Assembly (NCBI GenBank): GCA_016286535.1
Contig: JAEESZ010000006.1
Span: 124,001 to 188,000 of the forward strand
From: Treponema sp.
GTDB lineage: Bacteria > Spirochaetota > Spirochaetia > Treponematales > Treponemataceae
Direction: 5' to 3'
DNA: 64,000 nt
Below the pieces are notes generated by a model. That model worked only from the letters and a program-made list of their open reading frames with translations. It ran no database searches and was not told where the DNA came from. Both the position numbers and the translations under genes were made by a program. Shown one piece after another: positions 42,133 through 51,224 of the stretch (position 1 is the stretch's first letter; every line of letters starts with the position of its first letter).

Positions 42133-44652
42133 CTAAAGCTGAACATAGGTTTTTCCGGTTCCACCGTCATCTGCGGCAGCAAAAGAAAAATCCTTTACCA
42201 GATTGCAATGAGAAAGATAATCTGTAACCGCCTGCTGCAAAACCCCGTCACCCTTACCATGAATTACACTGAAGGAATGAAAATTGTACAGGATACAAAG
42301 GTTTATCTGACGGTCCAGGGCCTTTATTGCTTCCTCAACCCGGTAGCCTAAAAGTCTTAATTCAAAGGCAGGCGCTTCATCCTTGTAGGTTATACCATCA
42401 CCAGAAGAATTTAATTCAATACTGATATCAGGAGAGTATTGAGTTTTTTCAGAAGAAAGGACTTTTAAATCCTTTTCCTTACAAAACATTTTTACGCTTC
42501 CAAACTGAACCTGCCAGCCCTTCTTTTTATTTTCTGCAATTACACTTCCCTGCATTAAGGTAGTTTTATGACAGACTGTTGCACCTATGCACAAAACCGC
42601 AGCTTCCTCTTTTTTTGCAGGCTTATTATTTGCAAGCAGCTGGGGAATTACAGGAGTAGCAGTTTCCAGTGCTCGGGCATTACTCATCTTCTTTTTTGTT
42701 TTTTTATTGCTTGCAGGATGCTTTCCCTTTAAAATCTCTTTTTCAAATTCTTCCTGGGCTTTGGCAAGTTTTTCATTCTGCTCTTCAATCTTCTTTTCAA
42801 GTCTTTGAGTATCGCCTTCAAGTTCAGAAATAAAATGCTTTACAGAAAGAGTCTTTTCTCTTGTAACTTCGCCCTCCTTAAGGGTTCTTACAAGATTTTC
42901 CAGGGTTCTTCTGCTGTGAATTAAGAAATCATTAAGTTCCTGCTGCTTGCCTTCTTTAATTTCCTGTTCTTTTTTACGAAGCTGCAGCTCCTTTTCTTTC
43001 AGTCTTAAAGTTTTTTCATCATTTACAGATTTTAAGCTTTCGGCCTCTTTCTGCAGTTTATTTAATTCAAGATGCTTTCGGTTTAAGCCCCTTATTAAGG
43101 CAGAAACATCGGCCTGTTCTGTTGCAATATAATTTCTTGCGCTTTTTACAATGTCCAGGGGAAGTCCGTTTTTCTGGGCAATATCAAGGGCATGGCTTTC
43201 TCCTGGAACGCCCATAAGAAGATGATAGGAAGGACTTAATGTTCCGGCATCAAATTCTACCGAAGCATTAATACAGGAAGGATTTGTATAACCGTAATTC
43301 TTTAAAATGCCCTGATGGGTTGTTACAAGAACAAAGGATTTTTTTTCTATAAGTTTATCTAAAACTGCCATAGAAATTGCTGTACCTTCCTGAGGATCTG
43401 TTCCGCTTCCAAGCTCATCAAGAAGAATTAAAGTATCGCTTCTGGCATTTTTTACTGCCTCTGCAATATTCTTCATGTGGGCACTAAAGGTAGAAAGGCT
43501 CTGGTCCAGAGACTGATTATCGCCAATATCGGTATAAATGTTACTGAAAACCGGAAGCCGGCTGCCTTCTGCGGCAGGAATAGGAAAACCTGACTGATTA
43601 AGCATTGCAAAAAGGGCAAAGGTTTTTAATGTGACGGTTTTACCGCCGGTGTTTGGACCGGTAATTATCAAAACATTTTTATTGTCTAAAAAGCGGATAT
43701 CAATTGGAACGGCCTTTTCGCCAAGTAAAGGATGACGGGCCTGCAGTAAAAGAGGAGGCTCGTTTTTACAGGCAAGGGCATAAACTGCATTTACAGAAAG
43801 CCCCCACTGAGCGGCGGCATAAGTTGTGTCAAAAAGTTCCATGACCGGTAAAGCGGCCTTAAAAAGCGGCAGGGAAGGCTGCAGGCTCTGGGTTAATTTT
43901 GTAAGAATCTGCTTTATAACCTGTGCAAGCTCATGCTGCTTTTGAATTAAATCATTACTGCAGCGGACAGCTTCTTCAGGTTCGATATATACTGTCTGTG
44001 CAGACTGGCTTACCTCGTGAATAATTCCCGGAATCCGGTTTGCCTGATTAGATTTTACGGCAAGAACCTGCCTTCCGTTTCTTAAAACCGGCACGGAAGA
44101 TTCCAGCGCCGAAGCAAGCTTTTGATTTGAAGTAAAGGACTGCATGATGTTTTTTATTTTCTGATTCAGTCCTGCAATTTCTTTTCTTATGGCGGCAATT
44201 TCCGGAAGATCCCTTAACTGACCGTCTGTAGAGATGATTGAGAAAATCTTCTTTTCTGTCTCCTGAAAATCCGGGATTTTGGCAGCTTCTTCAGTCAGAT
44301 ATTTAAAATCAAGTTTATCCTTATAATTTTGAATCTGTGATAAAACTTTTTTTACGCTCAGGGTAAACTGTCCCAGGGCATAAACCTGTTCCAGAGATAA
44401 AGATGCTCCATTTGTACGGATAACCGCATAAAGAGGATGAATCTCTTCCCAGCTTGAAAGAGGTGCTGTAGAAGCAGCCGAAATATAGGAAGTCCATTCC
44501 CTGCTTAGATTCTTTAAATTTTCAATCTTTTTAAAGTCTGTCAGAGGTTCTCTTTCTAATAAAATCTCTTTTCCTTCCTGAGAAATACAAAAAGACGCAA
44601 TACTATCTCTGATTCTAAAATAATCTATTTCTTCCAATGCCTGTTTATTCAT
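42133..44652 (-). CDS. mutS2: MutS2-family DNA/ribosome-acting ATPase with degenerate Smr domain
   Basis: MutS2 acts in recombination control or in rescue of collided ribosomes, depending on species. The 839-residue protein has the Walker A motif GPNTGGKT, YTDIGDNQSLDQSLSTFSAHM, Walker B LILLDELGSGTDPQEG, then a long coiled coil (about residues 500-640) and a C-terminal Smr domain. In that domain HGKGDG is intact, but the usual LDLRG nuclease motif reads LRLLG. It is three bases upstream-adjacent to rsgA, itself a ribosome-assembly factor. It lacks the mismatch-binding domain of MutS, as expected. Confidence 0.94.
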   Translation of the reverse strand: MNKQALEEIDYFRIRDSIASFCISQEGKEILLEREPLTDFKKIENLKNLSREWTSYISAASTAPLSSWEEIHPLYAVIRTNGASLSLEQVYALGQFTLSVKKVLSQIQNYKDKLDFKYLTEEAAKIPDFQETEKKIFSIISTDGQLRDLPEIAAIRKEIAGLNQKIKNIMQSFTSNQKLASALESSVPVLRNGRQVLAVKSNQANRIPGIIHEVSQSAQTVYIEPEEAVRCSNDLIQKQHELAQVIKQILTKLTQSLQPSLPLFKAALPVMELFDTTYAAAQWGLSVNAVYALACKNEPPLLLQARHPLLGEKAVPIDIRFLDNKNVLIITGPNTGGKTVTLKTFALFAMLNQSGFPIPAAEGSRLPVFSNIYTDIGDNQSLDQSLSTFSAHMKNIAEAVKNARSDTLILLDELGSGTDPQEGTAISMAVLDKLIEKKSFVLVTTHQGILKNYGYTNPSCINASVEFDAGTLSPSYHLLMGVPGESHALDIAQKNGLPLDIVKSARNYIATEQADVSALIRGLNRKHLELNKLQKEAESLKSVNDEKTLRLKEKELQLRKKEQEIKEGKQQELNDFLIHSRRTLENLVRTLKEGEVTREKTLSVKHFISELEGDTQRLEKKIEEQNEKLAKAQEEFEKEILKGKHPASNKKTKKKMSNARALETATPVIPQLLANNKPAKKEEAAVLCIGATVCHKTTLMQGSVIAENKKKGWQVQFGSVKMFCKEKDLKVLSSEKTQYSPDISIELNSSGDGITYKDEAPAFELRLLGYRVEEAIKALDRQINLCILYNFHSFSVIHGKGDGVLQQAVTDYLSHCNLVKDFSFAAADDGGTGKTYVQL

Positions 44653-44654
44653 AT

Positions 44655-45641
44655 TTAATCTGACCAGCTTCCGGTCCTGATTTCATCAGCAATCCTCATG
44701 TAACTGTCGTAGCGTTCCTGTGTGATTTTTCCTTCGCTTACGGCATTGCGGATTGCACATTCCGGTTCGGACTCATGCCTGCAGTTTAAGCCGAATTTGC
44801 ATTTTCCTACAAAAGGTTCAAATTCCCTAAAATACAGGGCAAGATCTCCGGCCTCTATATCATCTAAAACAAAGCGGCGGATTCCCGGAGTGTCTATTAT
44901 ATTTGCAGTTCTGCCAACAACTCCCTCGGTAAGGGTTTCGTTCAGGGTAAGGTGAATTAAAGTTCCCTTTGTAGTTGTATGACAGCCTCTTCCATATTTT
45001 TGAGAAAGGCTTCCGGTTTTTAAAACACAGGAATTATCCATAACGTTTATTAAGCTGGACTTTCCAACTCCAGACTGCCCTACAAAGGCGCAGAGTCTGT
45101 CTTCGAGCAGTTCTGCAAACTCCCGCATTCCTTCCCCGGTTTTTGCAGAGATTCTTAAAACCTTGTAGCCTAAATCTTCCCAGATATTTAATCTTTCATC
45201 AATTTTTGCAAACTCTTCTTCGCGGCCGTCAGTCTGCATATTTTCTGCAAGATCCCATTTATTGCAGACAATTACAGGAGTAATACCCTGGTGTTCAGCC
45301 TGAGCCAGAGCCCGGTCTGTAAAGCGGGGACGGAAAGGCGGCTCATCCGGAGTGGTAACCAGAATCAAATAATCCAGATTACTTGCCAGAAGCTGAGGAC
45401 AGCGGCCCTTTACGTTCCACCTTAAAAAGGTATTTTTTCTTTTTTCAAGAGAAAGTATCTGACCTTTTTTTTCGTTGATAGGATCTTCTTCAATCTCTAC
45501 AATATCGCCCGGTGCAAGAGGATTATAAAACTGCTTGTCAGATTTTAAAACTTTGCCCTTTATTGTACAATTTCTGGTAACAGAATCTTCACACTCAATG
45601 GTAAATAAATTGTTAGTTCCAGCAATAATCAGACCTTTCAT
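44655..45641 (-). CDS. rsgA: Ribosome small-subunit-dependent GTPase RsgA
   Basis: RsgA checks late 30S assembly and releases RbfA. The 328-residue protein has an N-terminal OB-fold, then the circularly permuted GTPase motif order typical of the family: NKWD (G4), GQSGVGKSS (G1) and DTPGIR (G3). The C-terminal zinc finger has CKFGLNCRHESEPEC. It sits two bases upstream of mutS2 and 15 bases downstream of the ion transporter, as part of a long minus-strand operon. Confidence 0.95.
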   Translation of the reverse strand: MKGLIIAGTNNLFTIECEDSVTRNCTIKGKVLKSDKQFYNPLAPGDIVEIEEDPINEKKGQILSLEKRKNTFLRWNVKGRCPQLLASNLDYLILVTTPDEPPFRPRFTDRALAQAEHQGITPVIVCNKWDLAENMQTDGREEEFAKIDERLNIWEDLGYKVLRISAKTGEGMREFAELLEDRLCAFVGQSGVGKSSLINVMDNSCVLKTGSLSQKYGRGCHTTTKGTLIHLTLNETLTEGVVGRTANIIDTPGIRRFVLDDIEAGDLALYFREFEPFVGKCKFGLNCRHESEPECAIRNAVSEGKITQERYDSYMRIADEIRTGSWSD

Positions 45642-45656
45642 AAATCTCCTGTAAAA

Positions 45657-46982
45657 TTATGCCCACAAGCCCCAGAGAACCAGAGCTGCAGTTCCTGTTG
45701 TAAGAAGGGTAAATGGAACCGCAACCTTAAGCCAGGTTGCAAAGTTCATCTTGTAGCCCTCTTTTTTTACAATTCCCATGGAAACTACATTTGCAGAAGC
45801 ACCAAAAGGTGTAAGGTTTCCACCAAGACAGCTTCCAATTAAGAGGGCAAACATAAATAATTCTTTATCTATATTCATTGCTACAGCCATACTGCCCGCA
45901 ACAGGAAGCATGGCAATAATATAAGGTACGTTATCAACAAAGCCGCTTATAAATACAGAAACAAGAAGGATGATGATAAAACCTAACAACTTGCTTCCGC
46001 CGCAAGTCTTTGCAAGGAAAAGGGCAAAATCATCTAAAAGGCCAACTTCGCTGATTGCACCTACAACAACGAAAATTCCAAGCAGGAAGAAGATTGTTTC
46101 CCAGTCCAGTCCCTTTATTAATTCCCAGACTTCCCTACCGTTTTTCTTCTGATTAAAGATATACCATAAAACGCAGATGATTCCTAAAGACAGAACATAA
46201 AGTCCGCTCAAATAGGCAAAATCAGTTTTTATAAAGGAGATGCCTGCAAGTCCAAAAATCATAAGCAGAAGAATTGCAAATGGAACCCAGGAAATTACAG
46301 GGGTCTTTTCAACTTCAATCTTATCTTTTCCAAGGCGGGCAAAAAAGCAGTAAAAGTAAATACAGCCTACCAGTAAGCCAGCTTGAATTATAAAGAAGAT
46401 TGAGAGGGTTCTGTTATGAATAAAGAAGTCGTTGAAGTTATAATTTGCATAAGAAGCAAAAATCATGCTTGGAGGGTCGCCAACCAGGGTGGCAGTTCCT
46501 TCCAGGTTAGACATAACTGCAAGGCCAATCATAAAGTTTGTAGGGTTGATTTTTAAAGTCTTGCACAGGGCTAAGGCAATTGGAGCCATTACAAGAACAG
46601 TTGCAACATTTTCTACAAAGATAGAGATAATACCTGTCATTGCAAGAATCAATACAATTGCAATTCCTGTATTACGGCTCTTATTTATTATGGAATCTGC
46701 AATTCTTGCCGGCACATTTGAGTACAAAAAGAGAGCGGCAATTGTCATGCTGCCAAGGTAAATTAGAATTACATTCCAGTTTATAATTTCAAAAAGAGAA
46801 TGACTTAAAGCATAAAAATGACTTTCTGAAGCCTTAAAAATCTGCCCCGGAAAAATCATTCCAAGAATAATTACAGCAAGGCCTGCAATGCTTGTAAAAA
46901 TAACTTTTTTATCCTGAAAGATAATTACAAGCAGGTACATTAAAACTGCAAGCGCTAAAATTACATATTTTAACCAATCCAT
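45657..46982 (-). CDS. ArsB/NhaD (ion transporter superfamily) permease
   Basis: The 441-residue membrane protein has about eleven hydrophobic segments and the ion-transporter-superfamily motifs MSNLEGTATLVGDPPSMIFAS near residues 155-175 and FVDNVPYIIAMLPV plus GGNLTPFGASANVV in the second half. This group includes arsenite, Na+/H+ and P-protein-like transporters; the ion cannot be assigned. It is seven bases downstream of the cNMP-binding gene, which could link it to the same control. Confidence 0.9.
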   Translation of the reverse strand: MDWLKYVILALAVLMYLLVIIFQDKKVIFTSIAGLAVIILGMIFPGQIFKASESHFYALSHSLFEIINWNVILIYLGSMTIAALFLYSNVPARIADSIINKSRNTGIAIVLILAMTGIISIFVENVATVLVMAPIALALCKTLKINPTNFMIGLAVMSNLEGTATLVGDPPSMIFASYANYNFNDFFIHNRTLSIFFIIQAGLLVGCIYFYCFFARLGKDKIEVEKTPVISWVPFAILLLMIFGLAGISFIKTDFAYLSGLYVLSLGIICVLWYIFNQKKNGREVWELIKGLDWETIFFLLGIFVVVGAISEVGLLDDFALFLAKTCGGSKLLGFIIILLVSVFISGFVDNVPYIIAMLPVAGSMAVAMNIDKELFMFALLIGSCLGGNLTPFGASANVVSMGIVKKEGYKMNFATWLKVAVPFTLLTTGTAALVLWGLWA

Positions 46983-46988
46983 ATTTTA

Positions 46989-47507
46989 TTATTCTCCATT
47001 TTCTATTTCATCAAACAGGGCCTGATACAAGGCTGCTTTATCGCGGTTTGAACTTCTTATTGTCTGAGACATTTTTTGTGCCAGATGCAGAATTACCCTG
47101 TAGCCCAGCAAAGGCTCTTCGTCACAAATGCTTATAAACTTTTTGGAAGAAAGGGCAATAGTTGTGCAGTCGCAAAGGGCTGTTACCGTAGCCGAGCGGG
47201 TATCTTTACTGATTAAGGCAGTTTCGCCAAAGAAAACATTCATGTCGGAAGTAAGGTTTGCAAGGGCAATTGTGTCTCCTGCAGGAGTATTACGAACAAC
47301 CTGAACAGAACCTTTATAAAGGATATAGAATAAATCTCCTGTATCCCCTTCTTTTATAATGACTTCTCCGGCCTTATAGTTTTTTAAGACCATATTTTCG
47401 TAAACTTTTCTTAAAATTCTGCAGTCGTTTTCATTATCTGCCTTAAAATCAGAAAACAATTCTATCTGTAAAAGTTTAGGTAATACGTTCTCAAATGTAT
47501 CCATCAT
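46989..47507 (-). CDS. Stand-alone cyclic-nucleotide-binding protein
   Basis: The 172-residue soluble protein is a CAP-type sensor domain without a DNA-binding helix-turn-helix. It shows the beta-roll KAGEVIIKEGDTGDLFYILYKGSV and a phosphate-binding cassette FFGETALISKDTRSATV, with the Arg needed for phosphate contact. It probably binds cAMP or cGMP. It lies six bases after the channel gene and seven before the transporter gene, so it may act as a separate sensor subunit for one or both; this is inference. Confidence 0.88.
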   Translation of the reverse strand: MMDTFENVLPKLLQIELFSDFKADNENDCRILRKVYENMVLKNYKAGEVIIKEGDTGDLFYILYKGSVQVVRNTPAGDTIALANLTSDMNVFFGETALISKDTRSATVTALCDCTTIALSSKKFISICDEEPLLGYRVILHLAQKMSQTIRSSNRDKAALYQALFDEIENGE

Positions 47508-47513
47508 ATTTCT

Positions 47514-48683
47514 TTACCCCCTTACGAAAATAGCCTTTGTATTCGCCTGAATTACAAAATCATCTTTTGGAGTAAGAAGCACTTCATTACTTTTTAAGGT
47601 TTTTACTTTTTTAAGATTATCTACAACCTTTTTAATGTCAGGATTTTTCTGAGCCTCGCGAAGGGCATCCTTTCTACGTTCATGAAAGTTTCCTGTATTA
47701 AGCAGAAAGCCGATTAAGATTCCGGACTTTTCATTCAATGAATCCTTATATTCACGGCAGGTCTTTCCCCTGTAGGCCGAAGGGATTGCTTCAATTAAGA
47801 TTCCGGTTTCTGCATCATCTCCAATTAAAGCACGAATTACATTACTGTAACCCATGCCGGAAGATGCAGTTGCAAGAAGGCTGTGTTCGTATTCCTGGGT
47901 AAGGATTATTTCGTCGCAGTGAGCCATTTCCAGATGCTTTTGAAATTTAGAATCAATTAATTCTGCTGCAATATAAAGGCCCGGATTAATGCCTTCCATT
48001 GTCAAAACAGACAAAACGGTTCTTGAGTCAATCTCCAGGTCAGAATAACTTTTTGAACGGTCAGAAATTACAAGAGCCCTTACGGCATCCTTAATGTGAG
48101 CTTTATTTAATACAGCCTCATCAGAAAAATCTCCGGAAATATAATTGATTTCCTTAAATCTTCCTATTGAGCGAATCTGTTCAATATGGTCCGGAGCTTC
48201 ATTTACCAGAACAATCATATCCGGAGTAATATCGGGATTTGAATTAAGAACACTGTCCAGAATTTTTTCAAAGCCGGGACGCCATCCGCACAATAAAAAA
48301 TGACCTTTCATTTTCTTTAACCTTTTTAATCCTTTATCTTTTTTCATCTGCATATTCATAAAGACAGATGCAACCTTACCGGTAATAACACTTAAAATTG
48401 CCATGCCAATGAGCAGCTGAACAAGGGCGGCAGATCTTCCACCCAGAGACTTTACACAATAGTCATAGTAGCCGGCAAAAACGGTAACCAGAGTAAACCA
48501 GACAGAATCGAAGGGTGTTTCAATTCCACTTTCTGTCTGGGTTTCTGTTTTATAAACTGCAAGGGTAGTTAAAACGATGATGGCAAAGAGCAGAATCCAT
48601 AAATAGGTCAATGGATTTTTTAGAATATAGAGTAAACTTCTCTTAAAATGCTTTAATCTCTGTGACTTTTTTTTATTCTGCAT
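47514..48683 (-). CDS. Pore/RCK ion-channel-like protein with altered selectivity filter
   Basis: The 389-residue protein has a basic N-terminus, a membrane helix (LTYLWILLFAIIVLTTLAVY), a pore helix and filter region (SVWFTLVTVFAGYYDY), an inner helix (LLIGMAILSVITGKVASVF) and a C-terminal NAD-binding RCK/TrkA-N-like domain (HFLLCGWRPGFEKIL). This is the layout of two-segment potassium channels, but the TVGYGD filter reads FAGYYD. Ion selectivity is therefore uncertain. It lies 14 bases downstream of argS and six bases upstream of the cNMP-binding gene. Confidence 0.85.
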   Translation of the reverse strand: MQNKKKSQRLKHFKRSLLYILKNPLTYLWILLFAIIVLTTLAVYKTETQTESGIETPFDSVWFTLVTVFAGYYDYCVKSLGGRSAALVQLLIGMAILSVITGKVASVFMNMQMKKDKGLKRLKKMKGHFLLCGWRPGFEKILDSVLNSNPDITPDMIVLVNEAPDHIEQIRSIGRFKEINYISGDFSDEAVLNKAHIKDAVRALVISDRSKSYSDLEIDSRTVLSVLTMEGINPGLYIAAELIDSKFQKHLEMAHCDEIILTQEYEHSLLATASSGMGYSNVIRALIGDDAETGILIEAIPSAYRGKTCREYKDSLNEKSGILIGFLLNTGNFHERRKDALREAQKNPDIKKVVDNLKKVKTLKSNEVLLTPKDDFVIQANTKAIFVRG

Positions 48684-48697
48684 AAAAATGACCGCTT

Positions 48698-50533
48698 TTA
48701 CATCTTCTCAAGGTAAGGAACCAGAAGAAGATTCATGGCATTCTTTATTACCTGCAGCGTACATTCTGCAAGGTATAAACGGGCGCCTGCAAGTTTTTTA
48801 TTTTCCTCTGCCAGAGAAACAATAGGACAAGTCTGATAGAATTTACTGAAAGCCTTTGCTGTATCATAAACGTAAGAAGCAACTCCACTAGGATCCAGAT
48901 TCTCTGCAGCCTTTTCTACAACAGCAGGATAAGTACCAAGCAGTTTGATTAATTCCCATTCATCGCCGGACTTCAAAAGAGAAACGCTTTCTTCTGAATT
49001 ATCTGACTGAATTCCGTTTTCCTTTGCCTTTGCAAGAATTGAATTGATTCGGGCACCCATATACTGAAGATATGGACCTGTATTTCCATTAAAACTGAGG
49101 GATTCTGCAGGATTAAAAAGCATATCCTTGGCAGGACTTGCCTGCAGCATATAATAATGAAGGGCACCAAGGGCAACTTTTTCTGCAACCTCATCAGCAT
49201 CTCCAACTTCGCCGTCGCGGCCGCGTTCTTTAATTGCGGCAAGAGCATCTGCGTGAAGTGAATCTACCAAATCATCTGCATCAACTACAGTTCCTTCGCG
49301 GCTCTTCATACGTCCGCTTGGAAGATTTACAAGACCATAGCTCAGGTGGAATAATTTGTCTGCCCATTCAAAGCCAAGTTTTTTAAGAATGTGGAAAAGA
49401 ATCTTAAAGTGATAGTTCTGTTCACTTGCAACAACATATACCAGCTGATTAAAAGCCCAGTCATTGTGGCGGCTAATTGCAGTTCCAATATCCTGGGTAA
49501 TATAAACTGAAGTTCCATCCTTACGAAGAAGAACTTTTTCGTGATTATCTTCGTCCTTACCCTTACCAACAACATCTGTAACATCTATGCGGACAGAACC
49601 GTCCTCAGCCTTAAAGAAAACTCCTTTTTCAAGTCCCTTTAAGATTTCACCTTTACCTTTAAGGTAAGTTTCGCTTTCAAAATAGTATTTGTCAAAGCTG
49701 ATGCCGGTACGGGCGTAAGTTTCCTTTACACCGTCAAAAGTCCAGCCGTTCATTTTTTCCCAGAGGGCATGAACTTCAGGATCTCCGGCTTCCCACTTAA
49801 TAAGCATATCTTCTGCCATCTGATTAGCTTCAGGATGAGCAGTTTCCGGCTTGTCTTTTTCGCCTTTAAGATATTTATCAAACTCAACATAACACTGACC
49901 AACAAAATGGTCACCTTTCATTCCAAGGCTTTCCGGCGTGTCGCCCTTTGCCTCATGGAAGAGCTTATAAGCCAGCATAGACTTACAGATATGAACACCG
50001 CGGTTATTAATAAGGTCAACCTTGAAAACTTCAGCCCCCGCAGCCTTAAGAATACGGCTAACCGATTCTCCAAGTGCATCGTTGCGGACATGTCCCAGAT
50101 GCAGAGGTTTATTTGTATTAGGAGAAGAAAATTCTATCATTACACGACGGCCTTCCAGAGGCTTTTTTCCGTCGCTGTTAATTGAACCGTAAGTGTCGCC
50201 CTGGGCTTTAACTGCCTCAAGAATTGGATAGGCAGCGCCTGCTTTATCAAGTTTAATATTTACATAAGGACCAACGGCAAGGATTTCTCCAAGAGAGGTC
50301 TGATAAGAGGCTGCAATTTTTGCAACTTCCTGGGCAATCTGTACAGGAGCCAGTCTGAAAGCCTTTGCAAAAACGAACATTGGAGAACCTAAATCTCCCA
50401 TTTCTGGATTTGGTGCATTCTGAACAACAATTGAATCTGCTGATACTGTATCTGCCTCTATTGATTTTTCTTTACAAAACTCTCCGAGAGCTTTTGCTAT
50501 AATTTCTTTAAATTCTGCTTTTGAATCTGCCAT
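48698..50533 (-). CDS. argS: Arginyl-tRNA synthetase
   Basis: ArgS charges tRNA-Arg. The 611-residue class I synthetase has the N-terminal Add1 domain, the HIGH-like motif PLHLGHVRND near residues 139-148, NNRGVHICKSM, the DIGTAISRHNDW and SEQNYHFKILFHILKKLG segments of the Rossmann fold and a C-terminal helical anticodon-binding domain. GRMKSREGTVV takes the place of KMSKS, as is common in ArgRS. A promoter TTGAGA-17-TATAAT and a GAGGAA ribosome site lead it; it may head the operon running to the methyltransferase gene. Confidence 0.96.
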   Translation of the reverse strand: MADSKAEFKEIIAKALGEFCKEKSIEADTVSADSIVVQNAPNPEMGDLGSPMFVFAKAFRLAPVQIAQEVAKIAASYQTSLGEILAVGPYVNIKLDKAGAAYPILEAVKAQGDTYGSINSDGKKPLEGRRVMIEFSSPNTNKPLHLGHVRNDALGESVSRILKAAGAEVFKVDLINNRGVHICKSMLAYKLFHEAKGDTPESLGMKGDHFVGQCYVEFDKYLKGEKDKPETAHPEANQMAEDMLIKWEAGDPEVHALWEKMNGWTFDGVKETYARTGISFDKYYFESETYLKGKGEILKGLEKGVFFKAEDGSVRIDVTDVVGKGKDEDNHEKVLLRKDGTSVYITQDIGTAISRHNDWAFNQLVYVVASEQNYHFKILFHILKKLGFEWADKLFHLSYGLVNLPSGRMKSREGTVVDADDLVDSLHADALAAIKERGRDGEVGDADEVAEKVALGALHYYMLQASPAKDMLFNPAESLSFNGNTGPYLQYMGARINSILAKAKENGIQSDNSEESVSLLKSGDEWELIKLLGTYPAVVEKAAENLDPSGVASYVYDTAKAFSKFYQTCPIVSLAEENKKLAGARLYLAECTLQVIKNAMNLLLVPYLEKM

Positions 50534-50556
50534 ATATAAAAATTTCCTCTAATATT

Positions 50557-50585
50557 ATTATACAGATTTCCGCTGATATTCTCAA
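50557..50585 (-). promoter_or_regulatory. Promoter of the argS operon
   Basis: On the minus strand TTGAGA (50580-50585) and TATAAT (50557-50562) are spaced by 17 bases, 23 bases upstream of the argS ATG. Confidence 0.65.
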
Positions 50586-50662
50586 TAAAGCGGCTGTATC
50601 AAAGCGGCTGCTTCAGGCCCTCTTTTGAAGATTTTTTTTCCTTATTTTTGGACCTTTGCACC

Positions 50663-50691
50663 TTGACAACTTTATAAAGTGGAAATAATAT
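50663..50691 (+). promoter_or_regulatory. Promoter of the EIIA gene (leaderless candidate)
   Basis: TTGACA (50663-50668) and TAATAT (50686-50691) are spaced by 17 bases. Six bases separate the -10 from the ATG at 50698, with no ribosome site. Confidence 0.7.
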
Positions 50692-50697
50692 AAATAT

Positions 50698-51144
50698 ATG
50701 GACTTAAGAACAGTATTAACAACAGACACAGTAAACCTTCACTTAAAGGGAACTACTAAAGAAGAAATCGTTGACGAGATGCTCGATGTATTATATAAGG
50801 CAGGCAAAGTTTCTGATAAAGAAGCTGCCCGTGAATGTGTATTAGACCGTGAACGCAAAATGTCTACAGGTATGAAACACGGAATTGCAATTCCTCACGG
50901 AAAAACTGATACAGTTACAGATTTAGTAGCTTGTATTGGTATTTCAGACAATCCTGTTGATTTTGATTCTCTGGATCAGGAACCATGCCGTATTTTCATT
51001 ATGACATTATCTCCAATCAATAAAACTGGTCCACACTTACAGTTCCTTGCAGAAGTAAGTTTATTATTTAAGAGTCCTGAAAAACGTCAGGAAATCTTAG
51101 ACACACAAGACAAAGCTGAAGTTATTAAAATCTTAACAGAATAG
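50698..51144 (+). CDS. PTS EIIA protein, PtsN/fructose type
   Basis: The 148-residue protein is a phosphocarrier domain of the mannitol/fructose/Ntr class. The phosphorylated histidine is His67 in HGIAIPHGKTD. No EIIB or EIIC domain follows and no sugar PTS gene is near, so a regulatory role (PtsN-like, in a reduced PTS) is likely. It is monocistronic, with a near-consensus promoter whose -10 lies six bases before the ATG and a strong terminator after the stop. Confidence 0.92.
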   Translation: MDLRTVLTTDTVNLHLKGTTKEEIVDEMLDVLYKAGKVSDKEAARECVLDRERKMSTGMKHGIAIPHGKTDTVTDLVACIGISDNPVDFDSLDQEPCRIFIMTLSPINKTGPHLQFLAEVSLLFKSPEKRQEILDTQDKAEVIKILTE

Positions 51145-51165
51145 ATTACATTATCTGATGTATTT

Positions 51166-51200
51166 ACAAACGGTAGGCTCAAGTCTACCGTTTTTTTTTA
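51166..51200 (+). terminator. Terminator after the EIIA gene
   Basis: AACGGTAG pairs with CTACCGTT around GCTCAAGT and is followed by at least eight T. Confidence 0.9.
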
Positions 51201-51224
51201 TAAAAAATTAAGTGGAAAACAAAA

